Below, piece after piece: positions 30,908 to 42,143 of a DNA stretch of 64,000 nucleotides. The position numbers and the translations under genes are program-made. The notes beneath the pieces are model-generated. The model did no database searches. It had not been told where the DNA came from and was given only the letters and a program-made list of their open reading frames with translations. Source of the DNA: Phaeodactylum tricornutum CCAP 1055/1 (lineage: Eukaryota > Bacillariophyta > Bacillariophyceae > Surirellales > Neidiaceae); contig NC_011669.1 in NCBI RefSeq assembly GCF_000150955.2, positions 697,667-761,666 on the forward strand, in the 5' to 3' direction. Every line of letters starts with the position of its first letter. Positions within the stretch are counted from its first letter, which is position 1.

Positions 30908-32051
30908 ATGATGACGCCGGATGAAATCTCAACCCAAGTCGACCTTCGCAGCAGATGGCATCGTAAAGCCATTTTATGCGTGGTCTTGGTTGTGGTGCTT
31001 TCGTTGTGTTCGATAAAGTTTGATGGTGACTTCTTGAAAGAGAAAGGGAAAATACCGGCGAAGCAAACCGGATCGACCGAGATACCGGCAAGAGGCTACA
31101 CAACAGCTCTCAAACCGGTTTACTCTAAAGCAAACATACAGAATCCTTCCAGTAACAGTACATCTAATCAATCTGAAATGCCGGTATCCAGCCCGATGCC
31201 AGCCCTTCTCCACACTCCCGCGAACAAAGACAACACCCGCGCGTCGACAAATGTTCCTTCTTCCACATTTTTGACAAAGCAGTCGCCCTGTTTCCGAGCC
31301 GATAGCGCTACGACGGAGTCTTTGCTTTTGCAAAATCGTGTTTTATCGAAACCGATAATTAATGTCGGTATGCCAAAGTGCGGTAGCTCGACTTTGGAGC
31401 ATTTTTTTTCATTGTGCAGGAATGAAGACGAGTCACTGGAGCACCAAGCGGCACGGACCTATCGGTGTGTGCATGCGGGACGCAATAAAAAGAGGCCTGC
31501 CACCGATCAAATCTTGCGACAGTTGGTATCGAGGTCGGGGGAAAGCTTTCAACGAGAGCTTCGATAGTGGAGTCGAGGCTCTTCTACAAATTGATACGGA
31601 GACTAATGAGGCCGAATGTGTGTTCCCGCAAATGTCGTACTTGGAAGAGTTGCATGCGGAAGCTCCCAATGCTACATACATTCTGAACTTTCGACCAGTA
31701 ATGGACTGGGTAAGCAGTTTAATTCGATGCGAAGGCATGGGTAAGGCAATGTATCTGAGGTTGCAAAACTGCAACCTACCTGATTTTCCAAAAGGAAAAG
31801 GCAATACGACTGCAGAGCTAAAAGACTGGTTGTGCGGTCACGTACGGAACATCCGCAACTTTGTGGCTGAACATCCATCCCATTCTCTAATCGAACTTAA
31901 TCTTTACGAAACTCGAAACGCGGATATTATGTCGACTTTGTTTCATACTGATCCATCATGCTGGGTACATGCCAACAAAAACACGAAGGAGCCACCAAGG
32001 CGGCACTTGCAGGCGCGGGTAAACCCGATCGGGTTTCAGATGTGGACTTGA
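30908..32051 (+). CDS. sulfotransferase-like type II membrane protein, reading frame interrupted
   Basis: The N-terminal part (from 30908) has a single membrane anchor at residues 20-36 (AILCVVLVVVLSLCSIKF), then a Ser/Thr/Pro-rich stem, then PIINVGMPKCGSSTLEHFF. GMPKCGSSTL is the 5'-phosphosulfate loop that binds PAPS. The rest lies in another frame and continues MKTSHWSTKRHGP, then FPQMSYLEELHAEAPNATYI and LNFRPVMDWVSSLIRCEGM. There R-P and the following W/S match the 3'-phosphate-binding region. The two parts meet at a run of eight T (31404-31411). One T fewer would give a continuous protein. A 52-bp GT-AG excision there would delete the PAPS loop, so it is unlikely. It is either a sequence error or a real frameshift. 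Golgi-lumen sulfation is the likely role. Confidence 0.7.
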
Positions 32052-32162
32052 ATTGTGTTCACTGTCCTGATAAGATCTGCCACCCCTCCCCAAATGTGGG
32101 CTTAATGGCAAAGATAAAGGCTTAATTGAAAGATAGAGCAAAATTACCAGCGGGCAAACTAT

Positions 32163-35100
32163 CTATAGTGCAAGAAGCGTTTTTGCCTTGGCTTCCTTCG
32201 GTGCCCAGCGAGCAGCTTGCTCCGCTTTATTCTTGTCAAAACGACGAAAATTAAGCCAAGAGTGGTGTTGCCTTAGACCAGCACTACGGCTTGTCTTCTT
32301 GGACGCAAAAGGGGAAGTGTGGTATCCATCGCAAAAGACACTAGGGAAGAATGTCTTTCTCAGTGCATCGAGCCACAAGACCATTGAACTGAGCAACACA
32401 ATGTAGGCGATATCGTAGAATGTCAATGCTTCAGTTTGAAAAACTTTCTGAAGCGGAAGCCAGTACACCACAAGAAACTGTCCCACAACTGAACCTCCTA
32501 TAGCCCAGAGAAACGCTGGATTGCTGTACAGGTTAATTTTGTAGAAAGGCTTGTCAGCAGATCGGCAAACATACGCGTTGAACAAGTCGCAATTGCAAAA
32601 CATCATGAAAGTCATGGTCGTATCTCGGCGGTTTACGGCTCCGTCATCAAGCTCATTGGAAAACACTTTCAGCGTCAAAAATACAATTAATGCAGCACTG
32701 CTAGTAGCCCGCAATAAAAGAGCCCGTGTAACAATAGGCTCATCCGCTTTTCTCGGTTTCGCGCGAAGAATTTTTTCATCAACGGGTTCCACCCCAAGAC
32801 TTTGAGCTGGAGGGCCGTCCATCAAGATGTTTATCCAAAGGATTTGAGTTGCGTTGAGAGGAGATGGTAACCCAAATGCAGTTGCAATACTGGCCATCGT
32901 TAGAGCAGCAAATGACGTGCTCAGCTGAAATGCCAAGAAACATCGAATATTGAAAAAAATTCCTTTTCCTTCTGCAATTGCCATTGTAATCGTCCTAAAA
33001 TCATCATCCGCCAACACTACATCTGCGGCCTGTACGAGTCAATCGCAGGTGAGACAAAAACGCTCTCCTCTCATATAAACCACCCAGAAAACGTCTGCAT
33101 ACCTCTTTTGCAACATCGGTACCTTTCAATCCCATAGCAATCCCGATATCAGCACCTTTCAGCGCAGTGGCGTCATTCACTCCATCTCCCGTCATTGCGA
33201 CTATATCACCACGCTCTTGAAGTGCTCTGACAATTGCTAGCTTATGACGAGGAGCCACCCGATAGAAAACACGGACTCCAGAAATACTTTCCGCGAGGTT
33301 TTGCGGTGATATAGCATCGAGTTCGGCTCCACTCAACGCCTCACTGGTACCCAACTCGAGATCATCTGTAAAAATTGTCTCAGAGGACAAAAGCGTATCG
33401 TCAACAGCTGTATCGCCATTTTCGCTGCCTAAAATACCACACCGCTGAGCGATTGCCAATGCCGTTTCTTTAGAATCCCCTGTCACCATCATTACTTTCA
33501 CCCCGCCACGACGTAGCTGGCGCACAGCATCGCACACCCCTTCTCTTGGTGGATCCTCCATCCCAACGAGCCCTGCGAATACTAACTCTCCTAAAGATTG
33601 CCCGTATGCAAAGGCCAAAACGCGAAGCCCTCCAGCAGCCATCCGGCGAGCCTGAAGAAGCACTTCGGCCCTGTCATCCTCTACGAGAAGCTCTGCTGAC
33701 CCATTTGATTGACCATATGTCGAACACTCTCCTAAAATCTTTTCAGGCATGCCCTTGACAAAGTAAAGGCTACCATCTCCCACTCCATGTCGATTTCTTG
33801 AATAAGTAACGGAGTTCGACGCGACAGCAAATGCATCGCAACATTGTCGTCCACTAACCGGACGGGCACGAACTTCCATCCGTTTACGATCGCTCGTGAA
33901 AGGTATCTCCTGTAAACGGTGATACTGGGCTCTTGGATCCTCAAGATTTGCTTTGTCAGCTGCAACTAGAAGTGCAAGCTCTGTCGGTTGACCTGACAGC
34001 GCACCTCCAGTATGACCTTCCGACAACTCTGAGTCCAACGATTGTAAAAGAGTTGCATTGTTGCACAGGCACGCCGTATTGAGTAAAGCTGACAGGGCAG
34101 CATATTCGTCGCATTCTGAAGTTACTTTCCCGGACGGAGCTTTTGGGCCAGTCGATCCGTCAGCATCCAGATACACCAAATTACCCGACTTGGACCCGTA
34201 CCCTATACCTGTAAATCCGAATTTGGCTTTAGGATAAGCAAGTGCGAATAAGGTCCGAACAGTCATCTCATTTTGTGTCAACGTCCCAGTTTTGTCCGAG
34301 GCTACGGCAGTTGCGCATCCAAGTGACTCAACTACTGGGAGTTTTTTAATGATTGCATTCCTTCTGGCCATACGTAACACTCCAAGTGCAAGAGTTACTG
34401 TCACACAGATAGGAAGGCCTTCCGGGATGGCGGCTACGGCAAGACTCTGTGAACACAGTCAAAAAGCAACATAATATCAGGCAAACGTGACAAAAACTTC
34501 AGAACTCGCTTACCAGAACTTACCACAGCTACTGTGAGGGTTTCCAGGAAAGGTCGGCCTAGAATCCAACCCAGCATTGCGATGATTGAGATTGCAATCG
34601 AACTCAATCCAGCCAATCGCTGGCCCAGTTCATCTATTTTAATTTGAAGCGGAGACTTTCGACTCGCAACTGAACTCAATTCAGTAGCCACCTTCCCAAA
34701 CTCAGTCGAGACTCCCACTGCAATCACAAGAGCCCGTCCACGTCCGGCATTAACTAGACTGCCTGCAAAGACTACATTCTTTTGCTGTGTCAAAGGCGGC
34801 GATGCTCCCAGCACCACGCCTTCACCTGTTTTGGCAACGGGATGATTCTCTCCCGTCAATGAGGATTCGTCTAATATGAGTTCTACTGAGTCGACGACAC
34901 GACAGTCTGCGGGAACGCGACTTGAAGGAACAGAAGTAAGCTGGAATGCATGTTGTTTCAAAAACCAAAAAGAACGAGAACTGTAACTTACTCTCCAGTT
35001 GCTAGTAGTACTAGATCACCAACAACAAGTTCCTTCGCAAAGAAACCATCGATAACTTGGCCGTCCCGTAGCACTGTACATGTGTGTGGCACGAGAGTCG

Positions 35101-35578
35101 CCAACTTTTCCAAAGCAGCCTCCGATCGGTATTCTTGAACCGCTGCAACCATGGACACGATAAGGAGTGCAAAGGCGATGCTGATTGCTTCCGACTGGTT
35201 TCCGAGAGCAATAGAAACGGCGGCAGAACCCAATAGCATAAGAATCAATGGCTCTTTCAACTGAGAGACGAGCGCCGTGAAAATGGGCGAGACGCACGCT
35301 GTGTATTGCGACATAAACGTCTTGTGTTTGTCGCCATCGTCACCTGGCATTCGATTCGCCCCAAATTCAAGTCGTAACGTTGAAATCTGGCGCGTCGACC
35401 ATCCGTGGCTAAGGAGCTGCGTGCTCGAAGAATCGACGGAGAAGTTCCCATTTGCAAGGGCCGCCAAATGCCGAGCCACATCTTCCGGCTGCCAAGCGCA
35501 TTCTTCCAACCGTGTATAGGGGTACGGTCTTGCCATACCGAGGAATAACGAAGAAGCCGGATTTCTACTATCTAACAA
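32163..35578 (-). CDS. P-type Ca2+/Mn2+ ATPase, SPCA/PMR1 type
   Basis: Four exons in phase, 34992-35578, 34524-34920, 33103-34446 and 32163-33029, encode about 1064 residues. The actuator region has ILDESSLTGENHPV. The phosphorylation site is SDKTGTLTQNEMTV, and hinge motif MTGDGVNDATALKGADIGIA is present. Membrane helix 4 reads SLAVAAIPEGLP, a type II Ca2+-binding site, rebuilt by the exon 2/3 splice. QILWINILMDGPPAQSLGVE PVD in helix 6 (quoted with a break) is diagnostic of secretory-pathway pumps (yeast PMR1, animal ATP2C1) rather than SERCA. The splice at exon 1/2 restores ATGDRVPADCRVVDS. Such pumps load Ca2+ and Mn2+ into the Golgi. The C-terminal tail (about 75 residues, basic) is longer than usual. 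The start could also be the ATG at 35536. Confidence 0.92.
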
Positions 35579-36298
35579 AACAACGGCCTTTTCTTAAGAA
35601 GTTCTGTGGTTACTCTTGTGTGGTGTGTAGGCCAGAAAGAGATGACAATCGATTTCAAGGTTTGTCACAGGAAGTAAGGTTGGTCGCTTTTCTTGGCCGA
35701 AAGAAATCGCGTGGAGAGCTGTTGGCGAAATCTTCGACTCGTAGAGCCAACCAAGGGCACGATTCGAGAAAAGGCATACGTTTTCACCGTCATTTAGCTC
35801 AATTTTACTGTCATCGACATGTCCCAACGTGAAAAGGTTTTTTTCTTACATCAATACTAAAGTCTAATATGGCCACTCTAGCAGGAGCTACACTAAGCCG
35901 GTGCAAGTCATGTCAAAAGCCACAGATAACTCTAGATAAGACAAGTGGGGGATAAACGAGAGAGAGATATGTGACCGTCTCTCGCTTCTTGCAGGCTATC
36001 CTTTATAAACCTTTTACGAAGCTACACTGTTTTCGCATTCACCGTCAGTCAATTTAATCGCGAGGGCACGAATAATTTCTACAGACACAGCAAAATTCCG
36101 TGTCTCGCATAATTGGCCATTCCTATTCACTGTGAGAATTCGTTTTACTACCTATTTCGGTCAATTCGCCTCGAAGCCGACGGCTGCCAGATTATGACGG
36201 GATGAGAGTGCCCATGCAGTCTGTTGGTACATAATGATGTTGAAAGAACGATTGTTCCTGTAGTTATAAGCATCTCTTTCAGAGAAGGTAAAACCCCG
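35579..36298. other. intergenic, Ca2+ pump upstream region
   Basis: Lies upstream of the pump and downstream of the next minus-strand gene. One 126-codon plus-strand frame (35452-35832) overlaps the pump's first exon and is a shadow. No supported gene or element. Confidence 0.5.
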
Positions 36299-38026
36299 TC
36301 ATTGGTCATTTTTCTTGGTTGCAGAGCTGCTCAGATTGATCGCGTCGTCCGCCATTTTCAACGCGTCGGCAACCTCTTTCTCCAGCTCTGCACTGAGCTT
36401 CGCTTTCTCCGCTGCCACCTTTGATGCATCAGTGAATTTACTCATCGGCTGATCAGTATTTGACATAATTTCATTCTTTTGCGTTTGTGGAAGCCCCATC
36501 TTCGGTTGGTCCCATGATGCTGACTTTGCACCGTCCGTAGATGTGTTGATTCCACTTTGAGCCTTCAGTGTACCCTCCCCCGTGCCCAAAGCCTCCCGGG
36601 CAACCTTTAAAGCGCTTGCAACTTCCTCGCTGAGTTCCGCGTCGAAAGCCGGTGAAATTTGCTCATTCGGTAATGTAGAACTGGGCTGTTTCGAGATCGA
36701 CTGTTTCGGCCATACGGCCTTTTTAGGCTGATTTTGCTCATCCATAACAGCCGAGCGTTCCTTTATTTGCTGCTGAACAGCCTCAAATCCTTTCGAAACA
36801 AACGCTTCACCAAGTTTCCAAGTCAACGTCAAAATCCCTTTACCGACAATCCATATAGCTTTGCCTGTAAAGGATGCTACTGTCTCAACAACTGTCCAGC
36901 CTATACTATCAGGATTTAGATTCGTCGATGGCTTTGGGGGTGGTATTTTGGGAGGCTTGGGTTTGGGCTTTTCTAGGCCAAGGAGTACTTTGGACGAAGT
37001 AGCTAATTCGTTCACTGTCTGTTTCGTTTGTTTCGCAGTCGTGTCGATTTTTTTCGGAAGCGCTTTTACATCATCAATCGCCTTGGCTGTGGACGCCATA
37101 GTGTTATCAACCGATGTTTGCACGTTACGAGCAGCTTCGGTCATTTTATCCGGGATGCTTGCAACTGTATCGATAGAGGTCTTTACTGCATCTGGAATTG
37201 TCTTGGCGAATGTACCAGTCTTGTCCACTGCGTCGGCAACCTTGTTTGGTATCGACAGCATACCACCCGCAAACCATTTAACGGTATCTCCTACTTGGTA
37301 TACATTTTCTTTGATCTTTTGTATCTTCCCTTCGCGCTCCAAGGCTTCTTGACGAAGCCGTTCCTTGCGTTCCCAGTTGCGAATTTCCCGTTCCGCAATG
37401 GCTCGCTCAATCGGATTGCTTGATTGCAGCCTTTGAATGGATGCACTGATTTCTTGAGCGGCGGATAAGCGCGCTTTAATGACTGGTTTGGAGATGAGTT
37501 CCTTCGCTTCCGGTGTTTTGTTTTGCGTCAGACCGTAAGCACTATCGACGCCACTCCAGAAAGTCCCCTTGATTTTATCAAAGACCGTTTCGTTGGGATT
37601 TTGCATTGGTGCGGGGGGCGGAGGCACCTTCTTGGTCGATTTGGATTGGTACCGATCCATCAAGCGTTTTCCGGGCGTATCGCGGCCTGCTTGGTGACTG
37701 TAAAGACGATTCTTGAGCGTATCGCTGTAACCGTCCATGACCTTACTTTCCGATCTCGACGACGCAGCTTTATTCTTGTTATTGATAAATACGCTCTTCA
37801 TCCAGTCCACTTCACCTTTTTCGGTTTGCTGTAACGGCACCTTGGACGAACGACGTTCCGAAGGACGCACCGAAGAAACAGCACCAGTCTTTTTATTTTG
37901 TTGTATACGATCGGTCCGGTACGACGACATCTGTTGCGAAACAAAAGCGCTCGCTCTGGGAAGGACAAACTGCAACAACAGCAACGTCTTCCAGGTCCTC
38001 ATGTTGACGATTGGGTTGCGATACAT
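36299..38026 (-). CDS. plastid-targeted protein with amphipathic-helix repeats, function unknown
   Basis: A 575-residue intronless frame, not recognised. The start is MYRNPIVN, then MRTWKTLLLLQFVLPRASAF; ASAF is a textbook diatom plastid cleavage motif (the second Met, at 38002, could also be the start). The transit region is Ser/Arg/Gln-rich. Residues 165-240 are charged helices. Residues 250-345 form a chain of amphipathic 11-mer-like helices (NKVADAVDKTGTFAKTIPDA and so on), as in apolipoprotein or LEA-type lipid-surface proteins. A proline stretch (PKPKPPKIPPPKP) precedes a mildly hydrophobic segment (GKAIWIVGKGILTLTWKLGE). The C-terminal part holds two related copies of a helix: DAELSEEVASALKVAREAL and SAELEKEVADALKMADDAI. 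A coat of thylakoid, plastoglobule or envelope surface is a reasonable guess only. Confidence 0.75.
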   Translation of the reverse strand: MYRNPIVNMRTWKTLLLLQFVLPRASAFVSQQMSSYRTDRIQQNKKTGAVSSVRPSERRSSKVPLQQTEKGEVDWMKSVFINNKNKAASSRSESKVMDGYSDTLKNRLYSHQAGRDTPGKRLMDRYQSKSTKKVPPPPAPMQNPNETVFDKIKGTFWSGVDSAYGLTQNKTPEAKELISKPVIKARLSAAQEISASIQRLQSSNPIERAIAEREIRNWERKERLRQEALEREGKIQKIKENVYQVGDTVKWFAGGMLSIPNKVADAVDKTGTFAKTIPDAVKTSIDTVASIPDKMTEAARNVQTSVDNTMASTAKAIDDVKALPKKIDTTAKQTKQTVNELATSSKVLLGLEKPKPKPPKIPPPKPSTNLNPDSIGWTVVETVASFTGKAIWIVGKGILTLTWKLGEAFVSKGFEAVQQQIKERSAVMDEQNQPKKAVWPKQSISKQPSSTLPNEQISPAFDAELSEEVASALKVAREALGTGEGTLKAQSGINTSTDGAKSASWDQPKMGLPQTQKNEIMSNTDQPMSKFTDASKVAAEKAKLSAELEKEVADALKMADDAINLSSSATKKNDQ

Positions 38027-38628
38027 CAGTATCGTTGCCGCAAAAACAAGGTATTGGAAATTTACAGTATCAAGAACACTCTCTAAAGAGCAGGAATTGC
38101 ACAGTCAAAAGGGATGGTGTTGATTGACAGCGACTAGTTGACTGAGTTTGGTAAAACCTCGAAGGTCTGCTGTGCCCCAAGTCCAGTCCGTTTCGAACCT
38201 ATTTGTCCCGGAAACGGCGGACCCGTTCCGTGAGCGTGCCGCCCCCATCTGCTTTCTGTTGGGGATCACGAAATAGAACGGACTGTGACAACTGCTTACG
38301 TCGACCCTCCAGTTCGAAAGATTTGAATTCTTAGACCCGGAACAAAGGAACGGTTTCGTCCGTCCGTGTCTACTTCGCTTGGTCTGTACCTTCACCCTGC
38401 AGAATTTGGTTCTCCAAATTGTGAGAGGTGGGAAAACGAGGGCGAGTTCAGCAAGGTCGTCGTAGCAGTAGCAGTAGTTGTAGTGGTGAGAGAAGGAATG
38501 TAAGGGAGCCGCGAACGTGCCCACCTTTGTTCGTCTCGATCTCCTGGCGCACAACCGAACAAAACCTATTGAGACAACCCCAGAGAGTTTGCCTACCTCC
38601 TTTCTTGGACAAGATCCCAAATAGCACC
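38027..38628. other. divergent promoter region
   Basis: Lies between the plastid protein gene (minus) and AsnRS (plus). It includes a short GTAGCA/GTAGTT-type microsatellite at about 38460-38483, probably in the AsnRS 5' UTR. Open frames here overlap on both strands and are not supported. Confidence 0.5.
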
Positions 38629-41192
38629 ATGTCGAAAGCGTTAGTACTGTACGGTTCGGAAGAAGAGCTCAAAAGCGCTGCGGCTCGCAAGGTAAAAACA
38701 ATTGCGAGTGCCGTATGCCACTCTTTTGCTAGCAGGCCACCGCTCTTTGGCGCACACAAAACTCATCTAATTTCGAACCCGATGCTTAACAGATACTGGT
38801 AGCCGCAGCTTGTGCGGGTGTATCGTTGGCAACGTCAACGGCGGATTCGAGTTCCTCCACAACGCTGACGCCTCGTTCCTCGGGAACGCTGGTCTTGGCA
38901 TTCGGGTCGTCCATCCGCATCGGTACGGTCAACGCCGCACTGCGTCTAATCGCCAGTCTAGCACCCGCAAGCGGTCTTCTCGGTGAATCGGATACCGATC
39001 AAGCCAAAGTAGATGGTTGGTTGTCTTTCCTGTGGTCTTCGGTCGATCTACCTTTGCAAGTATTGGTACAGGATCCCCAAAGCCAAGCGGCATTGAAAGA
39101 CCTTTTCGATGTCTTGGTTAATATTGATGCCCTTATGCTACGGCAAACGTTTCTCGTGGGACACTCACCGACGTTGGCCGATATCCGACTCGCAGTGTCT
39201 TTGGAACAGGCAACTGCGCTGGGCTTCTGGGACGCTGGTACGGAGTCCACGGCGAATCTCGGCCGCTTTTACCAAACAGTGGCGCACCAACCATGGTTTG
39301 CCACCCCCGCTTCCCGCGCCCCCTCGCTACCAACAAGAGATTCCACCACCCCCAACGGAACGCAAGGCGTTTTGCTGAACGGTGCGGCTCCGCCGGTGGT
39401 CAATAAAATGTACCGGCGTCACCGGATTCGGATTAAGGAAATTCTCAAGGCTGACGCCACAGCGTGCGTGGATCAGACGATTACGGTAGCCGGGTGGGCC
39501 CGAACGGTTCGCAAACAAGGAGCCAAGCTCATGTTTGTGGAACTCAACGATGGATCGGTTGGGACATCTCTGCAGTGTGTACTGCACGAACCCACCTGTG
39601 AAGGATTTGACGGTTGCAAAACCAACGGTGGAACCGGTGCTTCGTTTCAATTTGTCGGGAAGGTGGTACAGAGTCAAGGCGAAGGTCAATTGGTGGAGTT
39701 GCAAGTTTCCAGTGCCAAACTTTTAGGTGCGGTGTATGCCGGCAACATTGAAGGCACGGAAATTGGCGGCATGCTGTACCCGATGCCGAAGAAAGACTTG
39801 ACTCTCGAACACATGCGCGAACAGGCCCATTTGCGCCCGCGAGGTGCCATTCATGCGGCAGCCATGCGCATCCGCCACTGCATGGCGTACGCCACACACA
39901 ACTTCTTCCACAATCACGGGTTTTTGTACATTCATACGCCGATTGTCACCGGAGCCGATTGCGAAGGTGCAGGCGAACAGTTCGGAATTACGACACTGCT
40001 GGGCAGCGACCATCACCAAAAGGACATTGCTCTTCCGGTTCATCAACCACCAGAAGAAGGGGAGAAAAAACTTTCCAAAAGTGAAATGAAGAGGCTAGCA
40101 AAGAACCAAGCCAAGGCAAAGGTGGATCCGAACAAGCCCATTGAAGAGACGGTCATTGGCGCCGTTGACTACAGCACCGATTTTTTCGGACAACGCGTGA
40201 ATCTGACGGTGTCGGGTCAACTCAACGTCGAAACGCACGCATGTGCTCTCTCGGATGTCTACACCTTTGGCCCCACATTTCGCGCTGAAAACTCTTTTAC
40301 GTCGCGTCATCTTTCTGAGTTTTGGATGATTGAACCTGAAATTGCGTTCGCCGATCTTACCGACGATATCAACCTCGCCGAAGACTACCTCAAATATTGC
40401 GTGGAGTATGCTTTAGAAAATTGCGCCGACGATTTGGAATTTTTCGAGAATAACCCGTATGGAGAAATGGGACTCCGTGACCGTCTTCGCAACGTGATTG
40501 CCAATCCGTTCAAGGTAAGCTCCTCGTCAAAATTGTGCGCCATGAAAGCATGGGACTGTGTAATGACGATGCATACATCAATGGGAATCTCTCCGAAACT
40601 TTGCGTGTAGAGAAAGATGATCAATTTATTTCGGAACATTTTTCTTTGGACTTTTGATGCTTGATTCCAATTATGTGCCCCTTATAATTTGCTTTCACCC
40701 CTTTTTCAGCGCCTCACGTACACTGAGGCAATTGAGATTCTCCAAAATGCCGTCGCGGAAGGCCACAAGTTCGAGGAAACACCAGTGTGGGGTATGGATC
40801 TACCCTCAGAGCACGAACGTTTCATCTGCGAAAAAGTTTTTCAGCAACCTGTGGTCTTGACGGATTACCCCAAAGACATTAAAGCTTTTTACATGAAACT
40901 CAATGATGACGGCAAAACTGTTGCAGCCGCGGATGTGCTGGTCCCTAAAATTGGTGAAATTATTGGAGGCTCGCAGCGAGAACATCGTATGGATGTTTTG
41001 AAACAACGATGCCTAGAAATGAACTTGGACCCTCGCTCTGTCTGGTGGTACCTGGATCTTCGCCGGTACGGAACCGTCCCTCATGCTGGTTTTGGGCTTG
41101 GGTTTGAACGCTTGATTTTATTCATAACAGGTCTCTCGAATATCCGGGACGTCATACCGTTCCCACGATGGGCTGGAAATTCAAAGTTTTAA
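38629..41192 (+). CDS. NARS1: asparaginyl-tRNA synthetase, cytosolic type with GST-like N-terminal domain
   Basis: Three exons, 38629-38691, 38793-40514 and 40710-41192, encode 755 residues. The 63-bp first exon encodes [20 protein letters not shown] and joins in phase after introns with AAG/GTAAAA and CAG sites. Residues 50-165 resemble a GST C-terminal-like domain ([20 protein letters not shown] is the characteristic helix). The anticodon-binding OB fold is [20 protein letters not shown] and FVELNDGS. The class II core follows: motif 2 [20 protein letters not shown], and motif 3 [20 protein letters not shown], with the Asn-type ending DVIPFPRW. The enzyme charges tRNA-Asn. There is no organellar leader. 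The GST-like domain suggests docking in a multisynthetase or elongation-factor complex, as in other synthetases. Confidence 0.93.
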
Positions 41193-41795
41193 TCCATTAT
41201 AATGGCTTTCTAGTAGTAGGCTTTTTAATCTATTTACAGTTAGCAAAGGCTGTTAGTGCACCATTAAAAGTGGTCCCAATGCTGCATGCGTTTTCACATT
41301 ATCTCAGGTCACAAGTGTGGATGGAGTAATATGTGTCGGACCCATCCCATTCAAGGGAAACTCATTATGTACTATTTAACAGGCAAAGTACGGATTTGCA
41401 ATCCTCATTTTGTTTTCTTTTAGATTTTATCTTTTTGGAAAGAGTCTCACAGTTTGTATAAAGGCAAGCAGAGCCATCTATTATCTACTTAACAGGTAAC
41501 TATTAGCCATATTGTTCACACTTTGGTTCTGTATTTCCAACCATACTCAACTAACGTCGGATTGTTAATCCCAATCCCAATTGATTGGTGTGCAATGACA
41601 ACGCGACGGTTCCCTTGTGTGATCTTGTCCAGTTTTACTTTGGAAACGACTCCCGTTCTATTCTACGTATCCAATTGGCATACGATCGACGGTTCCGTAA
41701 AGAACAACATGGCTTCATCCTAAGTAATTGTATATTTAAGGAAATATCCGCATCTCCTTCTTTACATAAACGATACTAGACATGGAAATTGTGGT
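41193..41795. other. intergenic, no gene seen
   Basis: 3' flank of AsnRS. A/T-rich, with one TTACAGTTAG motif at 41234-41243 and no supported gene. Confidence 0.5.
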
Positions 41796-42100
41796 ATTTC
41801 TTCCGTCCTGTCTTTGATTGCTTGCTTCACTATTTGTTGTAAATTGGTCGACGCCATCGTGAGCTCTTGTTGATCAATGAAATTCTCTTTTTATGAAATG
41901 ACGACTGGTGTTTTAACCTTGGTCGAATGATTTTGAGCTACCAGGTACCGCCAGCTCGCCCAAACTTACACTCGTCGTATATCCACAACGACTCCAATGT
42001 CTTGATCTCCTTTGCCATCCTTAAGAGAAGTGAGGTACCCCACCTGACAGGATTCACGATGGTACAAGAACGGAGGGGTTCGCTGCGTCAATAAGGACAT
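41796..42100 (-). pseudogene. decayed partial copy of the neighbouring 190-residue gene
   Basis: This stretch aligns along its length with about 42172-42480, the 3' half of the next gene. Shared runs include TCTTTGATTG, TTGATCAATG, ATGATTTTGAGCT, TATCCACAACGAC and CACCTGACAGGATTCACGAT. Similarity fades abruptly on both sides, and the copies differ by many substitutions and several small gaps. There is no continuous reading frame over it and no start or signal sequence. It is a direct tandem duplicate (offset about 376 bp) of the C-terminal coding half that has decayed since, while the downstream copy stayed open. Confidence 0.85.
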
Positions 42101-42143
42101 TTCAGCTTCATTTCAACTGCTTTCAAGTAGTAAACTTTTATAT

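Noticed and set aside
31371-31422. A 52-bp GT-AG intron that would fix the sulfotransferase frame
   Set aside because: It would remove the PAPS-binding loop GMPKCGSSTL, the key motif of the family, and is shorter than the other introns here.
38105-38620. 171-codon minus-strand frame upstream of AsnRS
   Set aside because: Low-complexity Arg/Ser/Cys composition, overlaps a plus-strand frame and the AsnRS 5' UTR microsatellite; no domain.
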